The notes: generated by a model from the sequence alone, not told the origin. Positions 10,139 to 19,019 are shown, counted from the stretch's first letter. The stretch: DNA of 38,639 nt from Bacteroides rodentium JCM 16496 (GCF_000614125.1 NZ_BAKJ01000044.1:1-38639); one strand, 5' to 3'. Translations and numbers: made by a program.

Positions 10139-10262
10139 GGGTGTCAAAATTCACCACAGATTACACGGATTAACACAGAATGAGCTTAATCTACTGATAA
10201 TCAACAATTCTTATCTGTGCAAATCTGTGTAATCTGTGGTGAATACCAGTTTTGACACCCCC
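10139..10262. repeat. 124-bp inverted repeat between convergent genes, likely bidirectional terminator
   Basis: Outer arms GGGTGTCAAAA (10139-10149) and TTTTGACACCC (10250-10260) pair perfectly. Inner arms 10150-10179 and 10214-10243 match at about 27 of 30 positions and consist of repeated CACAGATTA-like blocks every 9-10 bp. The element fills the gap between the PUL's last gene (plus) and the small membrane gene (minus). It could stop transcription from both sides. CACAGATTA-type intergenic repeats are, to my recollection, common in Bacteroides genomes. Confidence 0.7.
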
Positions 10263-10293
10263 CTCTTGTTTATGCAGAATATATGTTCCAGAT

Positions 10294-10638
10294 TTAGCTT
10301 AAACCTTCTTTCGCCTCCTCTTGCGGAATACGTACCGAAGTGTAAAGTTCAAGAATGGCGGCTATCGTCAGAGACACAATCCATTCATTGCCCCTTGTAA
10401 AGAGCATGAATGCCCCCGTAAGCACCAGCAAAAGCGCACCGAATATTTGCTGCCGGCGCAGGCGTTTGACAGTGGGGCTTTTACATTTGGACGGAGAATT
10501 GATTTGGGCCAAAGCAACCATCGTAGCGCCGATAGTATATATATAAGGTGAAAGAGGCCAGCCCGTGATATAAACGGCAGCTCCTGCCAAGAGCATCACG
10601 GCCCCTACTGCGAAAAGGGCGGGTATCAGTTGTTTCAT
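10294..10638 (-). CDS. Small multi-pass membrane protein of unknown function
   Basis: The 114-residue protein has about four hydrophobic segments (roughly residues 4-25, 29-46, 66-82 and 86-101) separated by a basic loop (KCKSPTVKRLRRQQ). No enzymatic motif is visible and I do not recognise the family beyond small conserved Bacteroidales membrane proteins. Its start overlaps the stop of the DivIC-like gene by 4 nt (ATGA), so the two are translationally coupled and may share a role at the envelope or division site. Confidence 0.75.
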   Translation of the reverse strand: MKQLIPALFAVGAVMLLAGAAVYITGWPLSPYIYTIGATMVALAQINSPSKCKSPTVKRLRRQQIFGALLLVLTGAFMLFTRGNEWIVSLTIAAILELYTSVRIPQEEAKEGLS

Positions 10639-10943
10639 TCTTCTATATCTTCTTCAAATACATAAATATCCTCATTGGGCTTTTTCATCAGATACTTCTC
10701 ACGGGCAATCCGTTCGATGGCACCGGAGTCGACGGCAAGCTCATTGAGCCGTTCGGTATTCTCCTCGTATTCCTTGCGGTACTTTTCTATTTCATCGCGC
10801 AGACGGCTTTCTTCCCGGGCGTAACCCAAACGGCGTACAACACTGTTCTCATCCAGGAACCCGATAATTACAGCAAACAACGCAAGCGTAATCAGATATT
10901 TATGCTTGCGGACAAAAGACCAAAGAGAAGCAAGTTTATCCAT
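10635..10943 (-). CDS. DivIC/FtsB-like septum formation protein
   Basis: The 102-residue product has a short cytoplasmic N-terminus and one transmembrane helix (about residues 16-30, YLITLALFAVIIGFL). A coiled coil rich in Glu, Arg and Leu follows (about 43-75). The C-terminus has the family's IAREKYLMKKPNEDIYVFEE pattern. Proteins of this family join FtsL/FtsQ in the divisome to time septal wall synthesis. The gene diverges from dnaX; a minus-strand -7 box TATCTTTG lies at 11011-11018. Identification rests on size, topology and the REKY...P-E-I/V-F-E signature. Confidence 0.85.
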   Translation of the reverse strand: MDKLASLWSFVRKHKYLITLALFAVIIGFLDENSVVRRLGYAREESRLRDEIEKYRKEYEENTERLNELAVDSGAIERIAREKYLMKKPNEDIYVFEEDIEE

Positions 10944-11085
10944 CTCGTTATCTACTATTTAGCAATTTATCATTCATGATGGAGCTTGCCCATCATATAA
11001 CTTCACGTCACAAAGATAAGAGGAATAACCGAAAGATTTCTTTTTTTTGTGTACATTTGCACAAAAAGCAAAGAATATCCCGAAT

Positions 11086-12900
11086 ATGGAAAACTATATT
11101 GTATCTGCACGGAAATATCGTCCCTCGACCTTTGAGTCTGTGGTAGGCCAACGTGCACTGACCACTACCTTGAAGAATGCCATTGCCACCGGAAAATTGG
11201 CGCATGCCTATCTTTTTTGCGGTCCAAGAGGCGTGGGAAAAACAACTTGTGCCCGTATCTTTGCTAAAACCATCAACTGCATGAGCCCCACAGCAGACGG
11301 TGAAGCATGCAACCAGTGTGAATCCTGTACTGCCTTCAATGAGCAGCGCTCCTACAATATCCATGAGCTGGATGCCGCCTCAAACAACTCTGTGGATGAC
11401 ATCCGCCAATTGGTGGAGCAGGTACGCATACCACCTCAGATAGGTAAATACAAAGTATATATCATTGACGAGGTACATATGCTGTCCGCCTCGGCTTTCA
11501 ATGCTTTCCTGAAAACACTGGAAGAGCCTCCACGCCATGCCATATTCATCCTTGCCACTACCGAGAAGCACAAGATACTGCCCACCATCCTTTCACGCTG
11601 CCAAATATATGATTTCAGCCGGATTGGTGTGGAAGACACCGTAGCACACCTCGCATATGTCGCCTCCAAAGAAGGCATCACTGCTGAACCGGAAGCGTTG
11701 AATGTCATTGCCCTCAAAGCAGACGGCGGTATGCGCGACGCACTATCCATCTTCGACCAGGTGGTAAGCTTCACCGGAGGACACATCACCTATAAGAGTG
11801 TGATTGAGAACCTCAACGTGCTGGACTATGAATACTACTTCAAACTAACCGGATTCTTTCTTGAGAACAAAATCAGTGACGCGTTGCTATTACTGAATGA
11901 TGTGCTCAACAAAGGCTTCGACGGCAGCCACTTCATCACCGGACTTTCATCCCACCTACGTGACTTGCTTGTCAGCAAAGACTCGGCGACACTGCCGTTG
12001 CTTGAAGTCGGCGCAAGCATCCGCGAACGTTACCAGGCACAAGCACAGCAATGCCCCCTCCCTTTTCTTTACCGTGCCATGAAGCTCTGCAACGATTGTG
12101 ACCTGAACTACCGTGCCAGTAAAAACAAACGGCTACTGGTAGAGCTCACTCTGATACAAGTGGCACAACTGACCGCCGAGGAGGACGACGGTACCAATGG
12201 GCGCAGCCCTAAACAAGCTATAAAACCCATATTCACGCAGCCTGCCGCCGCTCAGCAGCCACAGGCCACTGCTGCCACGCCCCAACAAACCGTACAGCCG
12301 GCAGTACAGACAAACAGCACTCCCCAACCTGCTGCCACGCAGCATGGTAATGCAACAACTCCACATGCCACACCTGCTGCCGTATTAATGGCACAAGGGA
12401 GAGAAGAGAAAAAAATTCCGGTCATGAAAATGTCCGGATTAGGGGTCTCCATCAAACGCCCTCATATAGAAGAGGAACAAAGAAACCCTTCATCTAACCC
12501 TACTGCCGTCCACCAAGCAGCACAACCGGAAGAAGACTACATCTTCAATGAAAGGGATTTGAACTATTACTGGCAGGAGTATGCCGGACGTATGCCCAAG
12601 GAGCAAGTAGCCATAGCCAAGCGCATGCAGAACATGCGCATCACTTTAATAAATGACACAACTTTTGAGGCTGTGGTAGATAATGAAATCGTTGCCAAGG
12701 AATTTACCAGCATGATACCCACCCTGCAAAATTACCTACGTACCCGGCTAAAGAACCGCAAAGTCACCATGACTGTCCGGATTAGTGCTCCTACCGAAAA
12801 AGTACGTGCCTATGGACGCGTTGAAAAATTCCAGATGATGGCACAAAAGAACAGTGCACTATTACAATTAAAAGAAGAGTTTGGTTTGGAACTCTATTAA
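11086..12900 (+). CDS. dnaX: DNA polymerase III subunit gamma/tau
   Basis: The 604-residue clamp-loader ATPase loads the sliding clamp and, as tau, links polymerase cores. Walker A is GPRGVGKT (residues 46-53). Zinc cysteines are C65, C75, C78 and C81, and the Walker B/DEVH-like motif is at 128-131. The arginine-finger segment LSRCQIYDF follows. A Gln/Pro/Ala-rich linker spans about residues 370-440, before a C-terminal tau-type domain. I start at the ATG at 11086 (MENYIVSARKYRPSTF), typical of the family; an upstream TTG at 11047 would add 13 unlikely residues and overlaps the -7 box TACATTTG (11052-11059). A run of seven A at 12409-12415 sits where gamma proteins usually end. Confidence 0.96.
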   Translation: MENYIVSARKYRPSTFESVVGQRALTTTLKNAIATGKLAHAYLFCGPRGVGKTTCARIFAKTINCMSPTADGEACNQCESCTAFNEQRSYNIHELDAASNNSVDDIRQLVEQVRIPPQIGKYKVYIIDEVHMLSASAFNAFLKTLEEPPRHAIFILATTEKHKILPTILSRCQIYDFSRIGVEDTVAHLAYVASKEGITAEPEALNVIALKADGGMRDALSIFDQVVSFTGGHITYKSVIENLNVLDYEYYFKLTGFFLENKISDALLLLNDVLNKGFDGSHFITGLSSHLRDLLVSKDSATLPLLEVGASIRERYQAQAQQCPLPFLYRAMKLCNDCDLNYRASKNKRLLVELTLIQVAQLTAEEDDGTNGRSPKQAIKPIFTQPAAAQQPQATAATPQQTVQPAVQTNSTPQPAATQHGNATTPHATPAAVLMAQGREEKKIPVMKMSGLGVSIKRPHIEEEQRNPSSNPTAVHQAAQPEEDYIFNERDLNYYWQEYAGRMPKEQVAIAKRMQNMRITLINDTTFEAVVDNEIVAKEFTSMIPTLQNYLRTRLKNRKVTMTVRISAPTEKVRAYGRVEKFQMMAQKNSALLQLKEEFGLELY

Positions 12901-13043
12901 TCCCTTCCAATCGCCTGCATAAAGTTGCTAACAAATTGACTATAAAGGAGAAAAAAAGCATCTATTTAATTTTTTATTTACTCGTTTATATTTATTTTTG
13001 CCAATAATAAACAAAAGAGGCAAACAAACATTTGAGAACAAAA

Positions 13044-14912
13044 ATGATTATATGGATGCTATTGGGGCAGATACTGTATACTTCTGTCTTATCAGCACAT
13101 ACAATAGCCAATCAAGAAAAGCAGAGCATTCTGCAATCATTGGTCAAAAGACAAGTTCTCTATGATGACTCCATATCCATAGACAGCGTCATTACGTGGA
13201 GTGAGCAACTTCTTCCCACCCTACAATCAAATGAAGATAGAACGACGTATTTTCTATTACAACTTCAATTGGCCAATGCCTACACATTGCGCGGCGATAT
13301 CAGCTTAGCAACGAACCGGGCACAACTTATGTACGAAGAAGCTAAAGCTACAAACTACCAATTTGGCATGGTAGTGGCCAACCAAGCCATTGGCGACGCC
13401 TATAATACAATAGCCAACATGGGGGATAAAGCCCTGGAATCATACCAGGATGCTTTGACCGAACTATCCAACATTTCAGACGAACATCCATATAGGGCAC
13501 AGCTTCTTTTAAAAATGTCTAACGTTCTGCAACGGAAAGGACGTCTGAAAGAAGCGGAAAAAATCCTGGAAGAACTGGAAAAAATATTATATCAGGAGCC
13601 TGACTACCCGACAGACTTCTTTTTCTGCATCGAAAAGACGAATTTTTCCATTTCCCATGGACACCTCTCACAAGACTATCTTGATAAAGCAAACATCTGG
13701 CTCCACAAAATGGATTCCATCTACAACTGCACCCAGAGAAGTTCTACCGGTTCCACTTGGATTATACCACTGCCGCCTACTATAGAGCCATGGGAAATTG
13801 GGACAAACAATACTGGCAACAAGCTCTGGACATCTACTCCAAATTGCAAGCAGAATACTCCGGTAATAAGCGCTCCACGTATTATCGCTGGACTTCGCTG
13901 GAAAAAATCTATCTCTGCAAAATACAAGGCATGGCCATGGAAGCCTGCCGAATCTACCAGGAATTGTATCCTCCTATAGATACACTCGCTTCACAAAGCT
14001 ATATCCGGCAAATCAATACGATAAAGGCAAAATACCAGGTAGATAAGATAGAGACGGCCAGCAATAAAGAATACAATAAAATCATAACCAGCATATTGGT
14101 AGGAACGATGGCATTAGTAACGTTATTTGTCCTACTTGCCATCCTACTCAAAAGGCAGCGGGAAAAGGTGAAGCTCTCCACCCAAAAACTGGCAGCATCA
14201 CGGATAAATGCCGAAAATGCCATGCGTGCAAAAAGCGTGTTCCTCTCGAACATGAGCACGAAATCCGTACCCCGCTCAATGCGTTATCGGGCTTTTCATC
14301 CCTATTGACGGAAGAGGGACTGGACGATGAGACACGCCGTCAGTGCAATGAAGTTATCCAACAGAACTCAGAACTATTGCTGAAGCTTATTAACGACGTG
14401 ATTGATTTATCGAGTCTTGAATTCGGCAAACTGCAATTCTGTATTGCACAACATGATGCCGTAAGCATCTGCAGAAACGTGATAGACACCGTGAATAAAG
14501 TGAAACAGACACACGCTGAACTTACCTTCACCACCGAGCTGGAAGAAATGCCCATCGAGACTGACGACTCACGCCTGCAGCAAGTCCTGATTAACCTACT
14601 GATAAATGCCACCAAATTTACCCCACAAGGCAGCATTGTCCTAAAGCTGGAAAAAGAAACGGACGACACCGTACTATTCACCGTAACAGATACCGGTTGC
14701 GGCATTCCCAAAGACAAGCAAGCCAACATTTTCCAACGTTTTGAAAAGCTGAATGAGAATGCTCAAGGCAGTGGTTGGGGCTCTCCATATGCCAACTTAT
14801 CATAGAACATATCGGCGGACAAATATGGATTGATTCAGAGTATACCGAAGGCTCACGCTTCTGCTTCACCCACCCCATAAGCCAGACAGCCAGAAAGGAG
14901 AATAAAAAATGA
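13044..14912 (+). CDS. TPR-containing sensor histidine kinase (three frameshifts)
   Basis: The restored product is about 623 residues, with a signal peptide and TPR-like helical repeats (about residues 30-330). A transmembrane helix follows (VGTMALVTLFVLLAILL). The HisKA domain has the H-box MSHEIRTPLN once the missing base is supplied, and the HATPase domain has an N-box (LINLLINATKFTP), a G1 box (DTGCGIP) and a G2 box (GSGLGL after repair). It would autophosphorylate in response to an extracytoplasmic cue. Breaks lie at about 13732-13734 (CCCC read as CCC), 14257 (GAGCCACG read as GAGCACG) and about 14775; each is cured by one extra base. The readable pieces are 13032-13979, 13757-14308 and 14305-14805. 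I prefer the ATG at 13044 over the TTG at 13032. A -7 box TATTTTTG is at 12993-13000. The stop overlaps the next gene's start (ATGA). Confidence 0.88.
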
Positions 14913-16906
14913 AACAGATATTTACATTGCTCATTGCCTTATGCTGGCTGTTACCGTCCGTACACGCAGATGTACGACGGGCAGAAGTCAAGGATAGCCT
15001 GCTACGTATATATCTAGCCTCTCCTGCCGATACCACCAGATTGGAAACTCTATACCAGATAGCACTGTTTGACCAACTGTCACCGACATTCATCTATTAC
15101 GAGAACAAATTATTGGAAGAGGCCATCGTCCAGAAAAATGTACATTACCAGAGTGCGGCCATATATGCACACATTATTTATTACTACAATCTACTGGACC
15201 AAAAACATGCAGAACAATGGTTGAGGAGGCTCGAACAGTTGTCTGAAGAGCACAACTACTACCGCCATTACTTCAGAGGCAAAAAGATGATGATAGAATT
15301 CTATATCATCAGCCAGAAGATTGAATTAGCCCTCAAACAGGCACAAGACATGTACGACAAGGCTCAAAGTCTTGGCAACCATGACGGTATGCGCGAAGCA
15401 TGCCTATGCCTGATGACCGGATATTTCAATACTTTACGTTACAAAGAAGGAATCACCTACCTGAACAAGGCCTTTGAATTGACAAGTCCGGATTCCTCCC
15501 TTGCCACTCAGATTGATTTATTGACAAAAGCAGTACTGGCTTACTCATATCTGCATGACAATGACAACATGTTCCGGTATCTAGAGGAACTCAACAATGC
15601 AAAAAACAGATTGCAGGAAGAAAGCACCACCGTACTGACAAACGGCTATACCAATTTGTATCTGCTCATAGATTTACAATACGCCCTTTACTATACCCGC
15701 CTCCAGCGTCCTGCGGAAGCATGGGAATATTTGCAGAAATCAGAGCAACATCTCAGTACATCTTCATTTCTTCCTTATCGGTTGATACGTTTGGCAGCAT
15801 ATGCCGAATATTACCAACTGACAAAAGAATACGACAAAGCTTTGGTTTATTTAGAGGACGCCATTGAACTTGTAACCCCTATTTCACCGGATGATGCCAT
15901 GATTTATGGACTTCAGAAAGCGGATATACTAGTAAAGATGGGGTTTCCGGACGACGCACTTCCTATCTATAAACAAATAACCAAGACAAAAGATTCGTTA
16001 TATACAGTATTTTCCACCTCACAGATAGAACAGCTGCAAAGCCTATATAATATGGACCAACTGCTTTTCCAAAAAGAACGGCGGCAAGCCACTTTTCACC
16101 GTATCTGTCTGGTCACCTCCATTATCATCATTATAGCCTTGGTACTTTTCAACCTACATATGTATAGAAGCAGGAAACGGCTGCAACAAGATGAGAAGGA
16201 AATGCGTAAATTGGCAATTATTGCCGAAGAAGCCAACGAAATAAAAAGTCGTTTCCTTGCCAATATGAGTTATAATATCCGTATTCCACTGAACAATGTA
16301 GTCGGTTTCTCCCAACTGCTTTCCATCGACAACGAACTGGATGAAGCAGAGCGAAAAGAGTATTCCGGTATTATCCAAGCCAATTCGGGTGAGCTTATCC
16401 AACTGGTAAACGACGTATTGGACCTCTCACGCCTGGAAGCGAATATGATGAAATTTCAATTGCAGGATTGTAATGTAAAAGAATGGTGCAACGAACTAGG
16501 TTGCCTGATACAAATGCGTAGTGAAGGCCGTATCCTCCTGGAACTACAAGTAGAGGCAGGAGATGCGCGTATCCATACCGACGTCAACCGCCTTACACAA
16601 ATAGTGACAAGTATGCTGCTTTATCCGAACGACTGCAAAGAAACGCGCAAAGTCAGCATGTTCTTGGTCAACCATCCGGACAAACACATCATAGCATGCC
16701 GGATAGAGAACAGCCCGATAGCCGATCCCAGGTTTGCCTCTCAAAAAGTATCAGTGCAACAGAAAATCAACCAGTTGTTCTTTGAACATTTCAAAGGTAC
16801 CTATCAAACCGAGAATGTCGAAGAAGGAGAAATCGCAGTGATTACTTTTACCTATCCGACTCTTTCTTATAGTCGAACAGAATTGGTTTGCGAAAAAAAG
16901 AGGTGA
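14909..16906 (+). CDS. TPR sensor kinase paralogue with degenerate catalytic domain (pseudokinase)
   Basis: The uninterrupted 665-residue protein is laid out like its upstream neighbour: signal peptide, TPR repeats to about residue 370, transmembrane helix near 393-416, coiled coil, HisKA-like helices. The H-box reads MSYNIRIPLN, so the phospho-acceptor histidine is Tyr455 here. The ATP-binding half keeps the start of the N-box region (DVNRLTQIV). It lacks the Asn-box, the DTGxGI box and the GxGLGL box. It therefore probably cannot autophosphorylate. Because it overlaps the intact kinase by 4 nt, I infer a role as partner or brake for that kinase. The last codons lie inside a long inverted repeat. 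Confidence 0.9.
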   Translation: MKQIFTLLIALCWLLPSVHADVRRAEVKDSLLRIYLASPADTTRLETLYQIALFDQLSPTFIYYENKLLEEAIVQKNVHYQSAAIYAHIIYYYNLLDQKHAEQWLRRLEQLSEEHNYYRHYFRGKKMMIEFYIISQKIELALKQAQDMYDKAQSLGNHDGMREACLCLMTGYFNTLRYKEGITYLNKAFELTSPDSSLATQIDLLTKAVLAYSYLHDNDNMFRYLEELNNAKNRLQEESTTVLTNGYTNLYLLIDLQYALYYTRLQRPAEAWEYLQKSEQHLSTSSFLPYRLIRLAAYAEYYQLTKEYDKALVYLEDAIELVTPISPDDAMIYGLQKADILVKMGFPDDALPIYKQITKTKDSLYTVFSTSQIEQLQSLYNMDQLLFQKERRQATFHRICLVTSIIIIIALVLFNLHMYRSRKRLQQDEKEMRKLAIIAEEANEIKSRFLANMSYNIRIPLNNVVGFSQLLSIDNELDEAERKEYSGIIQANSGELIQLVNDVLDLSRLEANMMKFQLQDCNVKEWCNELGCLIQMRSEGRILLELQVEAGDARIHTDVNRLTQIVTSMLLYPNDCKETRKVSMFLVNHPDKHIIACRIENSPIADPRFASQKVSVQQKINQLFFEHFKGTYQTENVEEGEIAVITFTYPTLSYSRTELVCEKKR

Positions 16907-16991
16907 AATAGAGAGTAACTTAATTCCCCTCCTCCGGGGAGGAGAAGTAAGTTACTCCACATTTTTCGCAAATCATTTCTGTTCTACTATA
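16868..16991. repeat. 124-bp inverted repeat spanning the 3' end of the pseudokinase gene
   Basis: The arm 16868-16897 pairs with 16962-16991 at about 26 of 30 positions. An inner stem pairs GAGTAACTTA (16913-16922) with TAAGTTACTC (16948-16957), around a CTCCTC/GAGGAG hairpin tip (16929-16944). The left arm encodes the last dozen or so residues and the stop codon of the kinase-like gene. Functionally it may be a transcription terminator, with a T-run at 16962-16966. Evolutionarily it looks like an inverted duplication that captured the gene's end. Confidence 0.7.
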
Positions 16992-17216
16992 AAAGCTGGA
17001 AATCGGCTAAATCCAATAGTATCAGAGCAATTCATCTATGAAGTTCAAAAACGAACATTCTTCAGCCTCTGCGGTATGCCATGCCGCTTTCTCGGCTCCT
17101 TATTTAGACGGCATACAAATTATATGTTTTTAATCAAGATTGATAGCAAGTAATAAAGAAAACCACTATTTTTGCCGAACGAATTAGTACTAATAATAAT
17201 TTAAATCTAAAAGAAA
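16992..17216 (+). promoter_or_regulatory. Ferredoxin upstream region with -7 box
   Basis: The stretch has no gene. A -7 box TATTTTTG lies at 17167-17174, placing transcription start near 17181 and giving a leader of about 35 nt. A TTG at 17140-17142 is 24 bp upstream, further than the usual 19-20 bp, so the -33 element is weak or absent. Confidence 0.4.
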
Positions 17217-17386
17217 ATGGCTTACGTAATTAGTGACGATTGTATTGCTTGCGGAACTTGTATCGACGAGTGTCCGGTTGGCGCTATCTCTGAAGGTGAT
17301 ATCTATCATATCGACCTGAGACTTGCACAGAGTGTGGTACTTGTGCAGATGTTTGTCCTTCTGAAGCAATTCATCCGGGAGAATAA
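17217..17386 (+). CDS. 2[4Fe-4S] ferredoxin (frameshifted)
   Basis: When one base is restored at about 17315 (GACCTGAG to GACCCTGAG), the product is a 56-residue clostridial-type ferredoxin. It has two CxxCxxCxxxCP clusters: C9-C12-C15-C19 (CIACGTCIDECP) and a second reading CTECGTCADVCP. It ends SEAIHPGE with TAA at 17384-17386. Such ferredoxins carry low-potential electrons, for example for pyruvate:ferredoxin oxidoreductase in anaerobes. As given, the sequence runs through in the wrong frame to 17456 and loses the second cluster. It is a single-gene unit with its own terminator. Confidence 0.9.
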
Positions 17387-17407
17387 TACAATCCCAGTAT
17401 CAAAAAC

Positions 17408-17442
17408 AAAAGCGTGGGTAGATAAACTGCCTGCGCTTTTTT
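17408..17442 (+). terminator. Rho-independent terminator of the ferredoxin gene
   Basis: AAAAGCG (17408-17414) pairs with CGCTTTT (17434-17440), extended by a partly matched inner stem (TGGGTAG with CTGCCTG) around an ATAAA loop. It ends in six T residues (17437-17442). It begins about 20 nt after the repaired ferredoxin stop. Confidence 0.75.
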
Positions 17443-17510
17443 ATATCCCCACGTAAGATTCAGTACCTTCCCCCCTCATAGTTATTTTCTATATACGGAT
17501 AATACGTTAG

Positions 17511-17714
17511 TTCACAGACATGAACACTTTGTTCCATAAGTAGAAAACAAAGTGTTCATATAGTAGAAAACAAAATGTTCGTACAGTATAAAACAAAGTG
17601 TTTATACTGTATGGAACAGAGTGTTCGCTATAATGAAACAGAGTGTTCGCCATAACAAAACGAACAGTCCGCTTTGATGAAACGAACTGTTCGTGACAGC
17701 ATGACAGATGTCTT
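17511..17714. repeat. Array A: nine palindromic units at 23- then 22-bp spacing
   Basis: Nine copies of a 13-bp core, RAACR + 3 variable bases + TGTTC, are centred at 17528, 17551, 17574, 17597, 17620, 17642, 17664, 17686 and 17708. Spacing is 23 bp four times, then 22 bp four times. The change comes with a change of linker from 10-bp (for example ATATAGTAGA) to 9-bp (GCTATAATG, GCCATAACA). The seventh and ninth cores are decayed. A leader GTTCACAGACATGAAC (17510-17525) precedes and overlaps the first core. The array fills the gap between the convergent ferredoxin and aminotransferase genes. It is not a CRISPR: linkers are short and mostly conserved. Confidence 0.85.
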
Positions 17715-17744
17715 GCTAAAATAAGTTTGTAGAAGAAGTTAGAA

Positions 17745-18938
17745 TCACTTCAGATTAGCCAGTGCTTCTTTTATACGACGGATAGCTTCAACTATATTTT
17801 CATCGCTGGTTGCATAACTCATACGAATGCATTCGGGAGCTCCGAAAGAAGCACCGCCTACGCAAGCCACATGAGCCACTTCCAACAGATACATGGCCAA
17901 ATCATCTGAATCATTGATTTTACGTTCGCCGGCAGATTTGCCGAAGAATGAATCGCATTTAGGGAACAGATAAAAAGCACCTTCCGGTACATTCACCTCG
18001 AAACCCGGAACTTCCTTGGCCAACTTTACAATCAAATCACGACGACGTTCGAAAGCCTTGCGCATTTCCTCCACCGGAGCTTGTGTACCCGTATAAGCAG
18101 CCTCAGCAGCCTTCTGAGATACAGAACAAGGACCGGAAGTATACTGTCCCTGCAATTTATTGCAAGCCTTCACAAGCCATTCCGGACCTGCAATGAAACC
18201 GATACGCCAACCAGTCATTGCATATGCTTTGGAAACACCATTCACAATGACCGTACGCTCTTTCATTTCGGGGAATTGTGCTATGCTCTGATGCTTGCCG
18301 ATATAGTTGATATGTTCGTAAATCTCATCGGCAATCACAACAACCTGCGGATGCTTTGCCAATACTGCGGCCAGGCCTGCCAACTCCTCCTTGCTGTACA
18401 CCGAACCCGTAGGGTTAGAGGGAGAGCAAAGAATCAGCGCCTTTGTCTTCGGGGTGATGGCAGCCTCCAGCTGTGCAGGTGTTATCTTAAAGTCCTGGTC
18501 GATACCGGCAGGTACGATAACCGGCGTACCCTCAGCCAACTTTACCATTTCCGGATAACTGACCCAATAGGGGGCAGGTACAATTACTTCGTCACCCGGA
18601 TTTACCAATACCAGGATTGCATTGCAAACCGACTGCTTGGCACCATTGGCGCAAGAAATTTGTGCGGCGGTATATTCCAGACCGTTTTCCTTCTTCAACT
18701 TCTCTACAATTGCATTACGCAAGGCAGGATAACCCGGCACTGGAGAATAGCGAGAAAAGTTATCGTCTATCGCCTTTTTCGCAGCCTCTTTAATGTGGTC
18801 GGGAGTATTGAAGTCCGGTTCTCCCACACTCAGGTTAATTACGTCTACGCCTTGAGCCTTCAGCTCTGCGCTCTTTTGAGACATAGCCAGTGTCGCAGAA
18901 GGCGACAAACTGTTTAAACGATCTGATAATTGGTTCAT
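17745..18938 (-). CDS. aspC: Class I PLP-dependent aminotransferase (aspartate aminotransferase type)
   Basis: This complete 397-residue fold-type I enzyme moves amino groups between aspartate (or another amino acid) and 2-oxoglutarate. The pyridoxal-phosphate lysine is Lys237 in NGVSKAYAMTGWRIGF. The cofactor-holding Asp204 and Tyr207 lie in ADEIYEH, the SPSNPTG motif at 172-178 is intact, and the substrate-carboxylate Arg is in CIRMSYA near the C-terminus. Length and motifs fit the subgroup I-gamma aspartate aminotransferases. Substrate preference beyond that cannot be read. The stop lies 31 nt from the edge of array A, which follows its 3' end. Confidence 0.92.
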   Translation of the reverse strand: MNQLSDRLNSLSPSATLAMSQKSAELKAQGVDVINLSVGEPDFNTPDHIKEAAKKAIDDNFSRYSPVPGYPALRNAIVEKLKKENGLEYTAAQISCANGAKQSVCNAILVLVNPGDEVIVPAPYWVSYPEMVKLAEGTPVIVPAGIDQDFKITPAQLEAAITPKTKALILCSPSNPTGSVYSKEELAGLAAVLAKHPQVVVIADEIYEHINYIGKHQSIAQFPEMKERTVIVNGVSKAYAMTGWRIGFIAGPEWLVKACNKLQGQYTSGPCSVSQKAAEAAYTGTQAPVEEMRKAFERRRDLIVKLAKEVPGFEVNVPEGAFYLFPKCDSFFGKSAGERKINDSDDLAMYLLEVAHVACVGGASFGAPECIRMSYATSDENIVEAIRRIKEALANLK

Positions 18939-19019
18939 TTTGTTACTATTTAATGATTGTTACGCAAATCCGGTTGCAAAATAAGCGATTTTCTTTGATA
19001 TAAGAAAACAAAAAGACAG

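Noticed and set aside
10139..10262. Insertion sequence or MITE
   Set aside because: There are no target-site duplications that I can see and no transposase. The internal CACAGATTA blocks fit a hairpin-type intergenic repeat better.
11047..11085. TTG start for dnaX at 11047
   Set aside because: It would place the start inside the likely -7 promoter box; the ATG at 11086 gives the standard family N-terminus.
13730..14780. Programmed frameshifting in the first sensor kinase
   Set aside because: Three separate breaks with no slippery heptamer or stimulatory structure, and the same kind of one-base loss in nine other genes, favour sequence error.
17511..17714. CRISPR array
   Set aside because: Units are only 22-23 bp, linkers are 9-10 bp and partly conserved, cores are degenerate palindromes, and no cas genes are present. 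The same holds for array B.
18081..18917. 278-codon plus-strand open frame
   Set aside because: It is wholly antisense to the well-supported aminotransferase gene and its composition (rich in Cys, Arg, His) is that of a shadow frame.
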